A stretch of 64,000 nucleotides of DNA from Manduca sexta (GCF_014839805.1 NC_051117.1:3286001-3350000); one strand, 5' to 3'; shown: positions 39,638 through 50,753, counted from the stretch's first letter. Notes: a model not told the origin generated them from the sequence alone. Made by a program: numbers and translations.

Positions 39638-40489
39638 GAAAAGAGCTCGCTTGAGGAAGTTACGCTATGCTGATTTCGATATAATTACCACCTCGTTGTA
39701 GGTCAAAATCTTTAAATTTGAGCCCATAAAGAAGACTAATTAATCAGGGAGAAGTGTATTAAATACTCAAAAATATTCTTTGGGTCAGATCTGTAATAAG
39801 TATAGCTTCTATTTTTTGGTCATATGGCCAAGTAGTCCATGTGATTCGTGATAGTGGGTGGTGACAGTCATCTATAAGCACTAAATTATAATGTCTAAGC
39901 GAGTTGGTATCTTAATAAGGATCATAGGAGAGGCCACAATTTCAGCTATCTTACTGAGTCCAGTGTAGTGCCACGAAGTTTTTTTTGTACACCGACATTG
40001 TAAATTGGCTCTACTACTGATAAATGGAGTAGAGCCTACATAGAGTTTCGTTTGACAAAAGATTAGGCAAGTAGGCATAATTACGGTAGCCCTTTCGACA
40101 GTCTAGCTTGTCTTGCTACTGTTGAATTAATCATAATGAAGCTTACCATTACTTCGAGCAAATATTCATTTGTAGGTATAAAATAAATGTTCCACAATGT
40201 AATGCAGCCATCCTAAAGACAAAATGCCATTTAAAACTGTAATAAAGAAATACTTTGCAGATGATTGGGTTTTTAAACTTAATCTAAGCTGAGATGACCA
40301 TAATAAATATATTTTCTTACAAGAAATTTTACCGCCTTCAAAAACAATTAAAAACCAAAAAGAAATTTAACATTACCTATTTACTGGTTACAAATTTTAG
40401 AATCGGTGATTAACATGAACAAATGTACGAAAACAATGTTTAATTTTTATTTGGCCCCAACTCCAAAATTACTTTTGTGTTATTAAAAA

Positions 40490-40730
40490 TCAGTATACGT
40501 TGAGGACATCATAGTTGGCGACGTCTTTTTAAGAGTTTTCTGATGTCTCTCCGAAGTCAAGGGTCTAACAAAAATGAAATTTATAATATGAGGCCACACG
40601 GGAAGCACCAGCTTTCAAATAAAAAAAAACCATCACAATCTGTTCACACAGTTCTGAGGCAACAAACATAAAAAAAAATATAGTCGAATTGAGAACCTAC
40701 TTTTTTGAAGTCGGTTAAAATACATCAGCA
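40490..40730. repeat. Interspersed repeat ending TTTTTTGAAGTCGGTTAAAA
   Basis: Contains AAAAAAAAATATAGTCGAATTGAG and ACCTACTTTTTTGAAGTCGG, wording known from many moth genomes. Element class not resolved. Confidence 0.4.
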
Positions 40731-41146
40731 CCTACCAATATAGTACGGAATACCCTCTGTAAACTTTATGTAGGTACCTGAACAGAAATTCAGGTTCAAG
40801 CAAATTGTTACCTCATTTGCAATATTTTGTACCTACGCGAATTGTGTTATCACATGTACTATTCAAAAAGTGATGTAGTAAAGTAAGTAGTAAGAGTAAA
40901 AATATCTAAATAAATATATGAATATTGAATAATGAACATCATGTGTTAAAGTAATTTGTATTAAGTTATCAACATATCGTGAGAGTTCACAATGTCGTGA
41001 ATATTTGCAATTTAACAGAAGTAAGTTAACTTTACAAACATTGTGTTCATTAATCAAAAGTTTGGCGCAGCTCCTCGCATCCTCCATCTCCGCCTCCGCC
41101 CACCCCTGTTTGATATATCTATAAATGTAATTTTGTATATTTCATT

Positions 41147-41284
41147 TTGGGTCTTTCATAATACTCTTGTATTGTCTGGCAACCCCACACCGGGGAAGGT
41201 CAATATTTGACAAATGGCCGAGCTATCTGTCACTTTCGCGCAGTGCCATAAACACCACGAGCGTTTATTTACTTTTGTAAAATA
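41147..41284 (+). promoter_or_regulatory. Promoter / 5' untranslated region of the ZAD gene
   Basis: About 140 bases before the start codon. It opens with a 20-base word that recurs once more in the window at 32426-32445, then becomes GC-balanced (CAACCCCACACCGGGG). No clear TATA box is seen. The start site itself cannot be fixed from sequence. Confidence 0.4.
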
Positions 41285-41392
41285 ATGGAAGATATTTGTC
41301 GGTTATGTTGTTCAACAAATTTCGTCAACAACGACATATTCGACGAGGAAAATGCGTTGTATGTCAAAATGTCACTATACTTACCAATAAAG
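41285..41392 (+). CDS. ZAD zinc-finger gene, exon 1
   Basis: The first ATG gives MEDICRLCC, a classic ZAD start with the first Cys pair. The exon holds 36 codons and ends AAG|GTACAT in phase 0. The following intron is only 80 bp, and it separates the two Cys pairs of the ZAD. Confidence 0.92.
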
Positions 41393-44300
41393 GTACATAT
41401 TGCTTGACATTCGAATACATTGCCAGTCTATGTTTATTAACCTATTTGATAATTTTTATTGGCTTTCGGCAGGTCTTCAAAAACGACCGATTACCGCAAA
41501 AAGTTTGTGATAAGTGCAGTTGTAAAGTGAACGATTTCTACCAGTTTTGTAATGAAACCATTGAAGTTCAGAACAGGTGAGAAACTTGGTTAAATGTTTC
41601 TGCTCTGTGATGGATATACTATAATTATATTGGTTTATGCATATTATATTCTATTACTAATTGCCAGTAGTATCGTCGTTATCACAACTGTATGTTAATA
41701 TTTTTGTGCCCCTGTGATTGTTGCATTAACATGTTCTATTAATTTAAACATCAAGTTGTCAGTTGCTTTAAAAAATATTATAGGTAATATTTGATAGTAT
41801 ATTGTCTTGGTTGGTAAATATATGTGTAATTATTTCTAGGATATTTTTTATTTTATATTTATGTTACATAAAATTTTATTCAACACACCAAAGATATTAA
41901 ATTAATTTGTTTATTGAGTGATTTTAATTAATAAAAGTGTTATGTTTCATTTCTTCCTAAGAGCAGTATTTATTAACTAATTAAATTGTTGTTTTCCTTT
42001 TACAAAATCAAAACAATAATTGAGCATTTTTGGCATCCATCATACAAGCAGAGCAATTCAAAAATTACTAGACATCTGTCTTGGAGAAGCTACAATCCAA
42101 ACCCCAAGTAAGAGAAGGAGAGGGCTTTGTTCAACAATAAATAAATCGCTTCCAAAGTCATTAGTCATTAATTATTGCTAGACTCAATATCTCTTGTCAT
42201 TGAGTTTTATCAGCTATGGTCCTTAATGTCTGATGTATTACTTGTGATTCATTATTATGAGCAGGTATATCCAATCTACACGGCATATGCACTCAAAACC
42301 CATATTGTAATGATGTGATAAATTAAACTAAATTTAATAGTATCTTAGATTGGCCTAACAAAATAATATATTACTAAAAACAATCCCCCTTATTCATAAA
42401 CGTTTTTTATCTAAGGACGAAGTAAAGCTGTGATAACAAGCATGTTTCTCAGTGCAAAACGGCACTGAGATACAGACATAGGGCCGTTGTGATTGGCTAT
42501 TATTGTTGTATCTCAATATTAGCCAATCACAACGGCTCTATGTCTACGCAATGAGAAGACTGCCATGCCGTCAGCACTGAGAAACAGACTTGTTATCACA
42601 GCTTTACTCGATCGTTAGATAAAAAATGTCTATGAATAAGGGGGAATACCTTTAAAAATTTTGATAGTTCTTGTAATTAAAATTATTCTTCATACAAGAA
42701 ACATATTTATGGAAAGGTGATGTAAACCATAGGTTATAACTTCTGAGCAATATATGTTTCTCAAAAAAAATCTGCATATTTTATCAAATTAAAGATAAAG
42801 AGTTCCATTCTGTGACTTCCAGGTTACGGGCATTGTTCCTTCCATCAGACACCACATCAGTGGACCTCACACTCATCAAAGACAATGCATCTCCTCTTCC
42901 CTCCATCGCGCCATGCGAGCAGAGCACACAGACAGACTCCGACAGAGTGCTGTCCACGATGGACATCAAACAGGAACCTGCACCCTCTCCTACACTCATC
43001 AAACAGGAGGAAAACATCTATGAATCTGACCGATCCCTTGGCAACTGCTCCGACAATAGTGATGACATGTCCTTAATAACACTGAAGAAGAGGAAAAACA
43101 CAAAAAAAGAAGTAAACGGTATAGACAAAAAAACAAAAAAGAAAAAACCAAAGTTGAAAGATTGGGAGATGTTGATGAAGGCCTTACCGGAAGGTACGGC
43201 TATCTCTCTGGTAGATAAGACAAATGTGCCGGATGTGAAGGAGGAGTGCAAGGAGGAGGACGCGACAGAGTTCGTGATGCCCATAGACATGAAGAAGGTG
43301 AAGAGCGAGGGCAACCAGGTCGACACGTACCATTGCTGCGTGTGCCTGGCGCAGTGCTACAGCCGCAACGAAATGCGACAGCATTACAGGTACGGTTTCA
43401 TATTATATGATTACACATTAATAATATATTATGACAGACAAAACAGTTCACTTTAACAGACCAGACATCACTTTTCATGATAAAAAGAACAGTTCAGTAT
43501 ACCTCATAGACATCGCCATACCAAACAGCCAAATTTGCAAACTACACATACAGAAAAACTAGCCAAGTACACTGACTTGGCTATCGAACTTAAAAAGCAG
43601 TGGCGAGTGAACACCGTCCGTACAATACCCATTATTATTTCATCTACAGTTGTCCCCAAATCCATACACCCTAGTCTCAAGACGTTACAAATTCATCCAC
43701 TTACATACATCCTCATTCAGAAAGCTGTCATACTTAATACTTGCAGGCTCGTCTGGAATTTTTTATCAATAAACTCATAATAACATTAGTACTCTCATCC
43801 ACCCGTCATTTCCGTTTTGGTCAAAAGCCCGCGGAATGATGTAATATCGCCATTAAATGGTAGAAACTAGTTAAAATTTAAAATAATAATAATAATATCA
43901 GCCCTGTATTATATACTTTCCCACGGCTGAGCACGGGCCTCCTCTACTGAGAGGAATTAGGCAATAGTCCACCACGCTGGCCTAGTGCGGATTGGTAGAC
44001 TTTACACGGCTTCGAAATTCCTATAGAGAACTTCTCAGATGGTTTACACATTACACATGTGAAAATAGGAAATAAGCTAATAAACTTTAAATGCCTGAAC
44101 AGATCTTCAGAAACTATTGCTGAAAACCATTATATCACATTAGCATTCAAACAAAAAAAAAACTGATGGTGGTGCTATTGTTTGTAGGCAAATGTTGCGT
44201 GTATCATTATTCATGACCAAATCGTTTTGTCAGTGTATAAATAAAATATAAAACCACAATTGATTGGATGGATGCTTTGCTCCTTAATGCCATAATTACT

Positions 44301-47300
44301 TACAAATAATTGTCTATATTTTTAATTAATTAATAAAATCATATTCTTATATACACTTAAATACATTATAAGTCAGTATGTTATCCTCATGTTATACTAA
44401 GTGTTAGGTGAAGGGCTTCCCATACTGACACAAGACAGGTTAATGAACTTACACACCCTCATTTCTTATGGCAAAGTTTCTGGATTTCTTCTAGTGATTA
44501 TTTTTTTTTTTATATTTGCGATAATAATTCGAATATACGTTACATCATGAGTTTTTTCATGATTAGAGCTATCAGCAACCGTGAAATACTTATTTGGAAA
44601 ATTCAATTGAAAGTGGTTCCTCTTGTATCAGAACTGATATCTCCACCGCTGTATTGCACTCCACTCTCACTAAACTGTAATAACTTATGAACTAATTACT
44701 TGAATATTGTTTATTAGTTCTCTAAGGGGCGGTTATACAAGATAAAAGTAATTTTTTTTGGTAGGTATTGTATTAAATAGCTAATATAGATAGTACTCAC
44801 TTTATTACCATTTATTTGGAGACATAGTTAGAGTGTGACTTCAATTTATACATTTATGTGCCGAGTAGTTAACGCAGAAGTTGTAAAACAGACCCTAAAT
44901 ATGGCGCTTACTACTTTTTAAATCAGTATAATTAAGTTTACTTTGAGTGCGTTATAAATTCAAATGAATATGTATATTGTGCGGGTAAATGTCATTTGAA
45001 TGGGGTCACGGTCAATCTTAATTGTCTTTGACCTGTTTATAGAGAATGGCGCCAATGTGTGTGTATTTACTTCGCGGAATGTACGTATATTTCGAGACAG
45101 CTGGAATTGCTCATAGTTGTGATTTTATATAATTTTTTCTCTAGGTTTTGCTTGCGGTTTCGCCCGTATATACATTGTTGACTATCAAATCTCGCGCCTT
45201 ACTAATCCACATGATTTTTTTTAATATTTTTCTCAACGGCAGAGATTTCTTCTCTTTACTGTAGGTTGTTGTCTTTAACGAAGTATAGTTTAGGAAAAAA
45301 AGGGACATTATATGTCCAACTTTTATATATGTAAATATATTTATCTTAACCATTGCATTTATTGTCGTTGTATTTATACCCACAATGTAAATTGTTTACT
45401 GATTGTCTAGAGCGTAAAACTGAACATATTACGTAGTCACTGGTATTTCGCACGTAACTCAGAAGTATTTTTTTATATAATAACTAGCTATCGCACGCGG
45501 CTCCTCCTGGGTGAAAAGTTTTTCAAGTAAAAAGTCATGCTCCCATTATCCTGGGATAAAATGGAGTTTATATTATAAGTAGATCTAACAATACATGGGT
45601 GAAAACTGTGTGATACGTCACGACCTATAGGCAGTCAAAAATTCCAAAAACTGGCGTTTTGGTTTCTGTATTTAAAAATTTACTTTAATATTTGTTATAT
45701 ATAAGTTTATGAATAAGTTGATAAATCAGTATTCATGTATTTTTGTACACGTGTAAGCTCTAGGAAATCAATGTAAGGTCATATTCATTGAAGATAACAT
45801 TGAATATATAATCGTAACGGTACAATTCGTTCGTAGAAGACAATAAATGATTAAAAGTTATGATTCATTATATTAAAGCAAAAAGCGATGTGCTTATGAT
45901 AACGATAAGTATAATGATTATATCGATTTGGAATACATACTGAATTGTAAGCCGTTGAAACTGGCTTCATGTTTAGTTGTACACTGTGGGACTTGTTCCG
46001 CTAGATGAACTGAAAAAATATAATTAGTATTGTCGACGTATACAAATAATAAATAAAAAAACTAACCAAAGTAAAGTAACTATGAATATTTATGAGATAA
46101 AAACTGCTAGTATCACGTGACCGCATGGCTCGCATGCCGGTCTAGACTATTTAAGAAAGTTTCTTACTTTATAATATTAGCTTCTTTTTTCATAACAGTT
46201 CTCATGACATCGGCACATCATTGGACATTTACAAATATAAAGTTGTTATGTATTAGCACATGATGTAATTACAGATATATAAGTAATATATAGCAAAAAG
46301 TATTGAATTCTGGTGGTAGGTTATATTTTCGTCCACTCGGGTAAAGACCGCCGTATATAGTGTCAAAACCCGCCATAGCAGCCCACTGAAATGTGTCACG
46401 TTCCGGGATACGCTTGTGCTTATCCGGTTCAAACAGGACGGCATAATATGTCTGACGCGGGCTGATATCTCTCGTCAGTCAAGACCACACCTCGGACCGG
46501 TTACTCTCTTTGGACCCCATTTTTACCATCAGGTGAAGTGGATCGCTTTGTCATACCCATATGAACCTTAAACAAAATACCGGTGTACTGGCATATTGAA
46601 GATGTGTACAGCATTTACAGTATTGTCGAGAGATCGGTTAGTTTGTATGTAGTTTGTTGTTGCAGACTGCACAAGGAGCCGTTGAACCCGGCGACGGAGC
46701 CCGCGCCGCCGCCGCCGCCGCCCGGCGACCTACCGCTGCGCTGCACGCGCTGCAGGAAGGTAACACTCCAATACCATTACACCATAAACGACACAGCTTG
46801 TATAATCTTTCCTTTCTGCCAAACTATAAGATCAAATGCTCATTATATTCGCCCCAACTTAATGTGGGAACCCCCCGAGACAATTCTTGTGCGCTCCGTC
46901 TCCACACCGAATGCACGCCCATACATATAGAGACATTTGTCGCGGCACATTGTGGCCTATAAGGGACTCGCGAACATTTCCCTTTCTCCTCCGCTACGTA
47001 TCCTTAGATGGTCCCTTCTCCTTCCTCAAGACTTCCTAATTTTTCTCTTCCAACTTTTCTCCAGGGACCTTCAGTCGCTAAGCCGGGGGAAACTGGTATC
47101 CCGTTCGCAGGTTTCCCTCGGTGTCTGTAACCCAAAAAAAAAGAATTTAATGTGGGATTAACTCTATATGCATGAACGCTGAATGTAAAAAAGAAAACAA
47201 CGCCCTCGTTATTTTTAAAGCAGCGCATTAAAAGTGTTATAGTATTACCGGCCCCGTCAGTGTCACCGTCGTAATGATATGAATCTAAGCAAGGGTTGTG

Positions 47301-49059
47301 TCGCGGTCGCGTGCGGGCGAGCCGTTTGCGTGGCGCGCGCGGTGAGACAACACATTAACCACCGCTCGGGTGACAGTCGTGCGCGACTGTACTGCGCCAC
47401 CACCACAGCTGTAAATCAAGCGGCGTGGACATTTCACTGCTTAGCTTTATGGATCGAATACAGAGCGTACCTTGGACCGGTGTTGCGTAATATTTTATAG
47501 TAGTGGCTTCAAGAGTAGAATGTAATTACCGTTATATTCAGTTCATTACATAAAATAAAATATAGTTTTATTGAAATTTAATGTTTAAAACGATATAGTA
47601 TGTTAGTCGCACATGGTCACAAGGCAGTTTTATTTTATGTGCAGATATAAAATTAAAGAAACTGTTACAACTAACGCCATCTAGTAGTAACGTTTACAAT
47701 AATATGTGTTGTCTCGAAAAGGAAATTGTAATGTTTTGTTTGTTTTTTCTTATAAGACCGATCACCACATAAGAATATTTATTATTTACACTGCTGTGAT
47801 CACCGATTTGTAACAGTTATGGGGAATTCAAACAGGGTTTTATTAGATTTAGACAAATTCTAGGTATTTATACTGCGATTTGCATCATTAACTTGTGACT
47901 GACCTGTGACCAGGCGAGGCATTTAACTTATTTCGTAGAGGAAATATTAATCAAACCTGAATTGGTTTGATTTGTAATTCTTTTTATTTTTATAAAATAC
48001 TACTTTTTACCTACGGTACCGCTCGCGAGGAAAGAATTATTAAGATTCGATAAAAAATCAACAAGGTATAAACCTTGGAATTTCGGTGCGAGGTAACACT
48101 TCAGTTAAATTAAAGAGGAAAGCGGTGGATACGCGCACGTGACGTCACCCGAATTAGGAAGCATGCGAAAAAGAGATGAAACGATATCCCTACTACGCGC
48201 CCACTTATGCACGTTGCAATACTTGAAAATGAAAATTTGCCTTATTTCTTAACCAATTTTAATGTAGTTTTTACAGAATAATTTATAAATTGAAATGTAA
48301 CAGAATATTCTATATGTGTGTTGTTGCCAGGAGGTGACGCGCGAGGGCTGGGCGTCTCACTGGCAGCGACACTGGCAGCGCGACCGCCGCCCCTACCGCT
48401 GCGCGCTCTGCGAGAAGTCCTTCCGCGACCACCACCAGATCCTCAAGCACGGCCTCACGCACGCGGCGCCCGCGGGGCCCGCGGCGGGGGTCGCGCCCCC
48501 CGCGGCGCCGCCCGCCGCCGCCGCCGCCGCCGACGCGCCCAAGCGGTTCGTGTGCGACTTCTGCCCCGAGCGGTTCGTGTACATGCGCTTCCTGCTGGAG
48601 CACCGCACGCGCGCGCACCCCGAGGGCGCGGCGCGGCCGCTGGCGCTGCGCTGCGGCACGTGCGCGCGCTCGTTCGCGCACCTCAACTCGCTGCGGCGCC
48701 ACCTGCGCTCGCACTCGGGCGAGCGCAACTACCTGTGCAACGTGTGCGGCAAGGCGCTGTCGTCGCGCGAGCACCTGAAGTTCCACATCCGCATCCACAC
48801 GGGCTACAAGCCCAACGTGTGCAAGACGTGCGGCAAGGGCTTCGTGAAGAAGTGCAACCTCACGCTGCACGAGCGCGTGCACTCGGGCGAGAAGCCGCAC
48901 GTGTGCTCGCACTGCGGCAAGGCCTTCAGCCAGCGCTCCACGCTCGTCATCCACGAGCGCTACCACAGCGGCGCGCGGCCCTACGAGTGCGGGCTGTGCG
49001 GCCGCGGCTTCGTCGCCAAGGGGCTGCTCTCCATGCACCTCAAGACCACCTGCATCTAG
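41285..49059 (+). CDS. ZAD plus C2H2 zinc-finger protein, five exons, complete
   Basis: Join of 41285-41392, 41473-41576, 42823-43389, 46666-46759 and 48331-49059; total 1602 nt, 533 residues. All introns are GT/AG and phases fit. The ZAD (zinc-finger-associated domain, typically a dimerisation module at the amino terminus of insect nuclear proteins) has its two Cys pairs at C5/C8 and C48/C51. A linker (about 72-240) is acidic with a Lys-rich stretch (159-183) likely to be a nuclear localisation signal. One C2H2 finger (C242, C245, H258, H262) is split by intron 3. A degenerate finger (C286, C289, H301, H305) is split by intron 4. Seven further fingers lie in the last exon (from C315), the last being C2HC-like. 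Known for the family: nuclear sequence-specific DNA binding, often transcription or chromatin regulation. The target and exact orthologue are not recognisable. A polyadenylation signal follows at 49138. Confidence 0.93.
41473..41576 (+). CDS. ZAD zinc-finger gene, exon 2
   Basis: Acceptor CGGCAG, donor AACAG|GTGAGA. It encodes the second half of the ZAD, with Cys pair CDKC and the helix NDFYQFCNETIEVQN. It ends with two bases (AG) of an Arg codon completed by exon 3. Confidence 0.92.
41577..42822 (+). other. Intron 2 of the ZAD gene
   Basis: AT-rich, with no open frame of note. It contains the inverted-repeat element at 42385-42644. Confidence 0.85.
42385..42644. mobile_element. Miniature inverted-repeat element in ZAD intron 2
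   Basis: 260 bp with ends CCCCCTTATTCAT and ATGAATAAGGGGG, and further pairing inward (AGCTGTGATAACAAG with CTTGTTATCACAGCT; AGCCAATCACAACGG internally). AAT flanks both sides and may be a 3-bp target duplication. Non-coding, resembling a MITE moved by a DNA transposase elsewhere. Confidence 0.8.
42823..43389 (+). CDS. ZAD zinc-finger gene, exon 3 (linker and half finger)
   Basis: Acceptor CTTCCAG, donor TACAG|GTACGG. It encodes residues 72-259: an acidic/Ser-rich linker, a Lys-rich nuclear-localisation-like patch, and the Cys pair and first His of a C2H2 finger. The linker carries four psi-K-x-E motifs (IKQE twice, VKEE, VKSE). The exon ends two bases into Arg260. Confidence 0.9.
43897..44042 (+). 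repeat. Lepidopteran interspersed repeat, copy 2
   Basis: The same repeat as 4355-4470 and longer at both ends (from CCCTGTATTATATACT to CCTATAGAGAACTTCTCAG). Lies in ZAD intron 3. Confidence 0.78.
45482..45620 (+). repeat. Interspersed repeat (TAGCTRTCGCACGCGGC type)
   Basis: Begins ACTAGCTATCGCACGCGGCT, followed by a degenerate '..AAGTTTTTCAAGTAAAAAG..' tail. A decayed member of a family common in moths. Confidence 0.5.
46300..46560. repeat. Old interspersed repeat, copy 2
   Basis: GGTTCAAACAGGACGGCATAAT and CATCAGGTGAAGTGGATCG. Related to 8475-8645. In ZAD intron 3. Confidence 0.48.
46666..46759 (+). CDS. ZAD zinc-finger gene, exon 4
   Basis: Acceptor TTGTTGTTGCAG, donor AGGAAG|GTAACA. 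It completes the split finger (LH), then has a run of six prolines from a CCG repeat, then the Cys pair CTRC of a degenerate finger. It ends in phase 0. Only 94 bp, but GC-rich and flanked by good splice sites that keep the frame on both sides. Confidence 0.88.
46760..48330 (+). other. Intron 4 of the ZAD gene
   Basis: 1.6 kb. Part of 46840-47160 reads like an old interspersed repeat (pyrimidine-rich, then an A run). 47290-47430 is a GC-rich patch with no convincing exon. 48046-48290 is a repeat with a second copy at 51938-52180. Confidence 0.8.
48046..48290 (+). repeat. Dispersed repeat, copy 1 (in ZAD intron 4)
   Basis: Shares with 51938-52180 the order: ACAAG.TATAA, a GTGACGTCA block, AAAGAGATG.A.CGAT, CGCCCACT..TGCACGT.GCAA, TT.C..ACAGAAT. 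The copies are diverged but colinear. Confidence 0.7.
48331..49059 (+). CDS. ZAD zinc-finger gene, last exon with seven zinc fingers
   Basis: Acceptor GTTGTTGCCAG. 242 codons to TAG. After completing a degenerate finger it encodes C2H2 fingers beginning YRCALC, FVCDFC, LRCGTC, YLCNVC, NVCKTC, HVCSHC and YECGLC. An Ala/Pro-rich spacer separates the first and second. Fingers 4-6 have linkers near the TGEKP consensus (for example SGEKPH). GC is very high and nearly every third position is G or C, unlike exons 1-3, so the other frames and the opposite strand are also open here; the finger frame is the real one. Confidence 0.95.
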   Translation, partial: EVTREGWASHWQRHWQRDRRPYRCALCEKSFRDHHQILKHGLTHAAPAGPAAGVAPPAAPPAAAAAADAPKRFVCDFCPERFVYMRFLLEHRTRAHPEGAARPLALRCGTCARSFAHLNSLRRHLRSHSGERNYLCNVCGKALSSREHLKFHIRIHTGYKPNVCKTCGKGFVKKCNLTLHERVHSGEKPHVCSHCGKAFSQRSTLVIHERYHSGARPYECGLCGRGFVAKGLLSMHLKTTCI

Positions 49060-49137
49060 CGCCTGCACACGCCGCCGCCGAGTCGTCCCGGAGCCCACTC
49101 GCCACACGCGGCTGTACGCATTCGGTAGCCTTGTGTT

Positions 49138-49143
49138 AATAAA
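49138..49143 (+). terminator. Polyadenylation signal of the ZAD zinc-finger gene
   Basis: AATAAA lies 79 bases after the TAG stop, giving a short 3' untranslated region. The sequence becomes AT-rich immediately afterwards. Confidence 0.75.
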
Positions 49144-49385
49144 TATAGACAAAATTTAATACCTGATATTATACGCCTTTCTTATATATGTCCCAAATGA
49201 CCAATTAATTGATTGACATAAAATATTTAGTTTGCATAATTAAGCAGTAACCATTATATCTACATTATCCACTAAGCGTAAATACATGACATTAGGACAT
49301 TCGTTTGCTCACCATATCCCATAACATTATACCTTATTGGTATGCTGTGTTTTGTTCCAATTAACCTCCTGTTGGTATGTTCCAG

Positions 49386-49440
49386 GCTGTTGCTGGTGGA
49401 GGACTCGCCGGCGGCCCGACGTGCCAGTCACGTCGCCTAG
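49386..49440 (+). CDS. Possible alternative terminal exon of the ZAD gene
   Basis: A pyrimidine-rich tract and TTCCAG acceptor precede a short GC-rich stretch that stands out from AT-rich surroundings. Read after one leading base it gives LLLVEDSPAARRASHVA and TAG. Exons 2 and 3 of the upstream gene end two bases into a codon, so either could join here in frame. Exon 4 ends in phase 0 and would read a different frame, ending at a TGA slightly further on. AATAAA at 49751 could end such a transcript. An unrelated conserved non-coding patch is the alternative. No transcript evidence is available. Confidence 0.35.
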
Positions 49441-49750
49441 CTGTAGTGACCATGTGATATAGTACTACTGCACTAGTTTATTGACCGAGTGTGGATTGTG
49501 CAAATTACCTATAAGTTAAGGTTGCCTCCCGAACGCGTCTGCGGCTGCAGACTGTGCTGGTGCTATCGTATATAAAATTATAATAATGCTTTTAGGCATC
49601 GTTTATTGGACTACTAGATAATAGCCCGAAAAAATTATAAAGCGTTGATCACATGGACAATGTTTTGTCAAATGTTATATCGTGTATTAAGTAATAGCTT
49701 TGGATTCGGTATTCAGGTCGGATAGCAAAAAATAATAACAATTATTCGAA

Positions 49751-49756
49751 AATAAA
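49751..49756 (+). terminator. Candidate polyadenylation signal for the alternative 3' end
   Basis: AATAAA about 310 bases after the TAG of the possible terminal exon at 49386-49440. Such hexamers are frequent in AT-rich DNA, so support comes only from the upstream exon candidate. Confidence 0.25.
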
Positions 49757-50661
49757 ATATACTTGTTTGTCTGGTGGGTTAGATTTTACTTTGACAAATT
49801 ATTGTCAACTTAATAACATTTCATTGAATATTTATTTTTTCGTCAACAATGCTGTGTATTATTTTCTCTCTGTGTCATGTTTATATTTCTCTGCAAAATA
49901 GATTACAAGCACCTTTAAAAATAAATTTCATGCAAAATTATAGACAACCACGTCGGTTTTTTCTGAGGTTTTCGATTTTTGCTGTCGCAGTGTGTCGCTG
50001 CAGTCGTGTTCGGAACCGTACCTTTAATATTAAGTGCGTTGCAGCTAGAGTTGCCAACTTATCAGTAACAAGTAAGCGACTAACGTCTGGGCACCGGACA
50101 CGTACAAATAAATCATTATGTTTTATAACATGTTTTCATTTCTCATAACCTAACGTGACACCAATAGAGATTATGATTTCATACGTGTCGACTGTTTACT
50201 TTACAAAACGGATACAAAATGAGCAAAAACGTTTAGCGAGCATTAGCACGCGAGCGTTAGCAAGCGCGATGATTCTTTCATTCTTTTTGTCAATAGCACT
50301 GTAGAAAAATCAGGCGGCTATTGTAAAATGCAAATACCCCCATTTTCGATTTCTGTTTGCTTCTACGAATGTTATTTTTATCCAAATGAAATTAATGTTT
50401 GTGGGTTCATAATTTATCTATAAATTTGAATGATGTTGATAAGTATTATGACTAGTTTTGAGATGACATTGAGTTTGATTTTTTTTTACCGATCTGTAGG
50501 TTTTATTTTTAAAGCCTTTGCTCATGTCCGTTGCCAAGGTAAAAAGTAGCCTTTAGAACTCGCGGATATGCGATTTAGGAACAGGATAGTAATTCCATTA
50601 AGTTGTTGGCAACTCTAGAATAGTTAATGGCGATAGAAAAATACTAATGGCTCAAAATATA

Positions 50662-50753
50662 GTCCGCACACACATGCTAGTCACCCGCGGAGTCAAGGCG
50701 CGGGAGTACCCCGGGACGGTGACCACTCGGGCCTCTAGCACTGGTGTGCGGAC
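50662..50753. repeat. GC-rich stem-loop
   Basis: GTCCGCACAC at 50662-50671 pairs with GTGTGCGGAC at 50744-50753, and TGCTAG with CTAGCA just inside. A GC-rich core (CCGCGG, CCCGGG) stands out from its AT-rich flanks. It could be a structured RNA or an old repeat. Confidence 0.4.

Larger units (their letters stand above)
34184..41146. other. Interval between the two divergent genes
   Basis: 7 kb, mostly AT-rich. It holds a GC-rich island (35450-35620), a 29-bp fold-back (35946-36011), tRNA-derived SINE pieces (about 36130-36265 and 38460-38740), a GATA-word cluster (39546-39637) and a repeat tail (40490-40730). No gene seen. Confidence 0.65.
43390..46665 (+). other. Intron 3 of the ZAD gene
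   Basis: 3.3 kb, AT-rich. It holds three interspersed repeats (about 43897-44042, 45482-45620 and 46300-46560) and otherwise nothing recognisable. Confidence 0.85.

Noticed and set aside
48310..49152. 280-codon minus-strand ORF and a 273-codon plus-strand ORF over the zinc-finger exon
   Set aside because: Shadows of a very GC-rich exon. Their Ala/Arg/Val-rich translation has no domain, whereas the finger frame is unmistakable.
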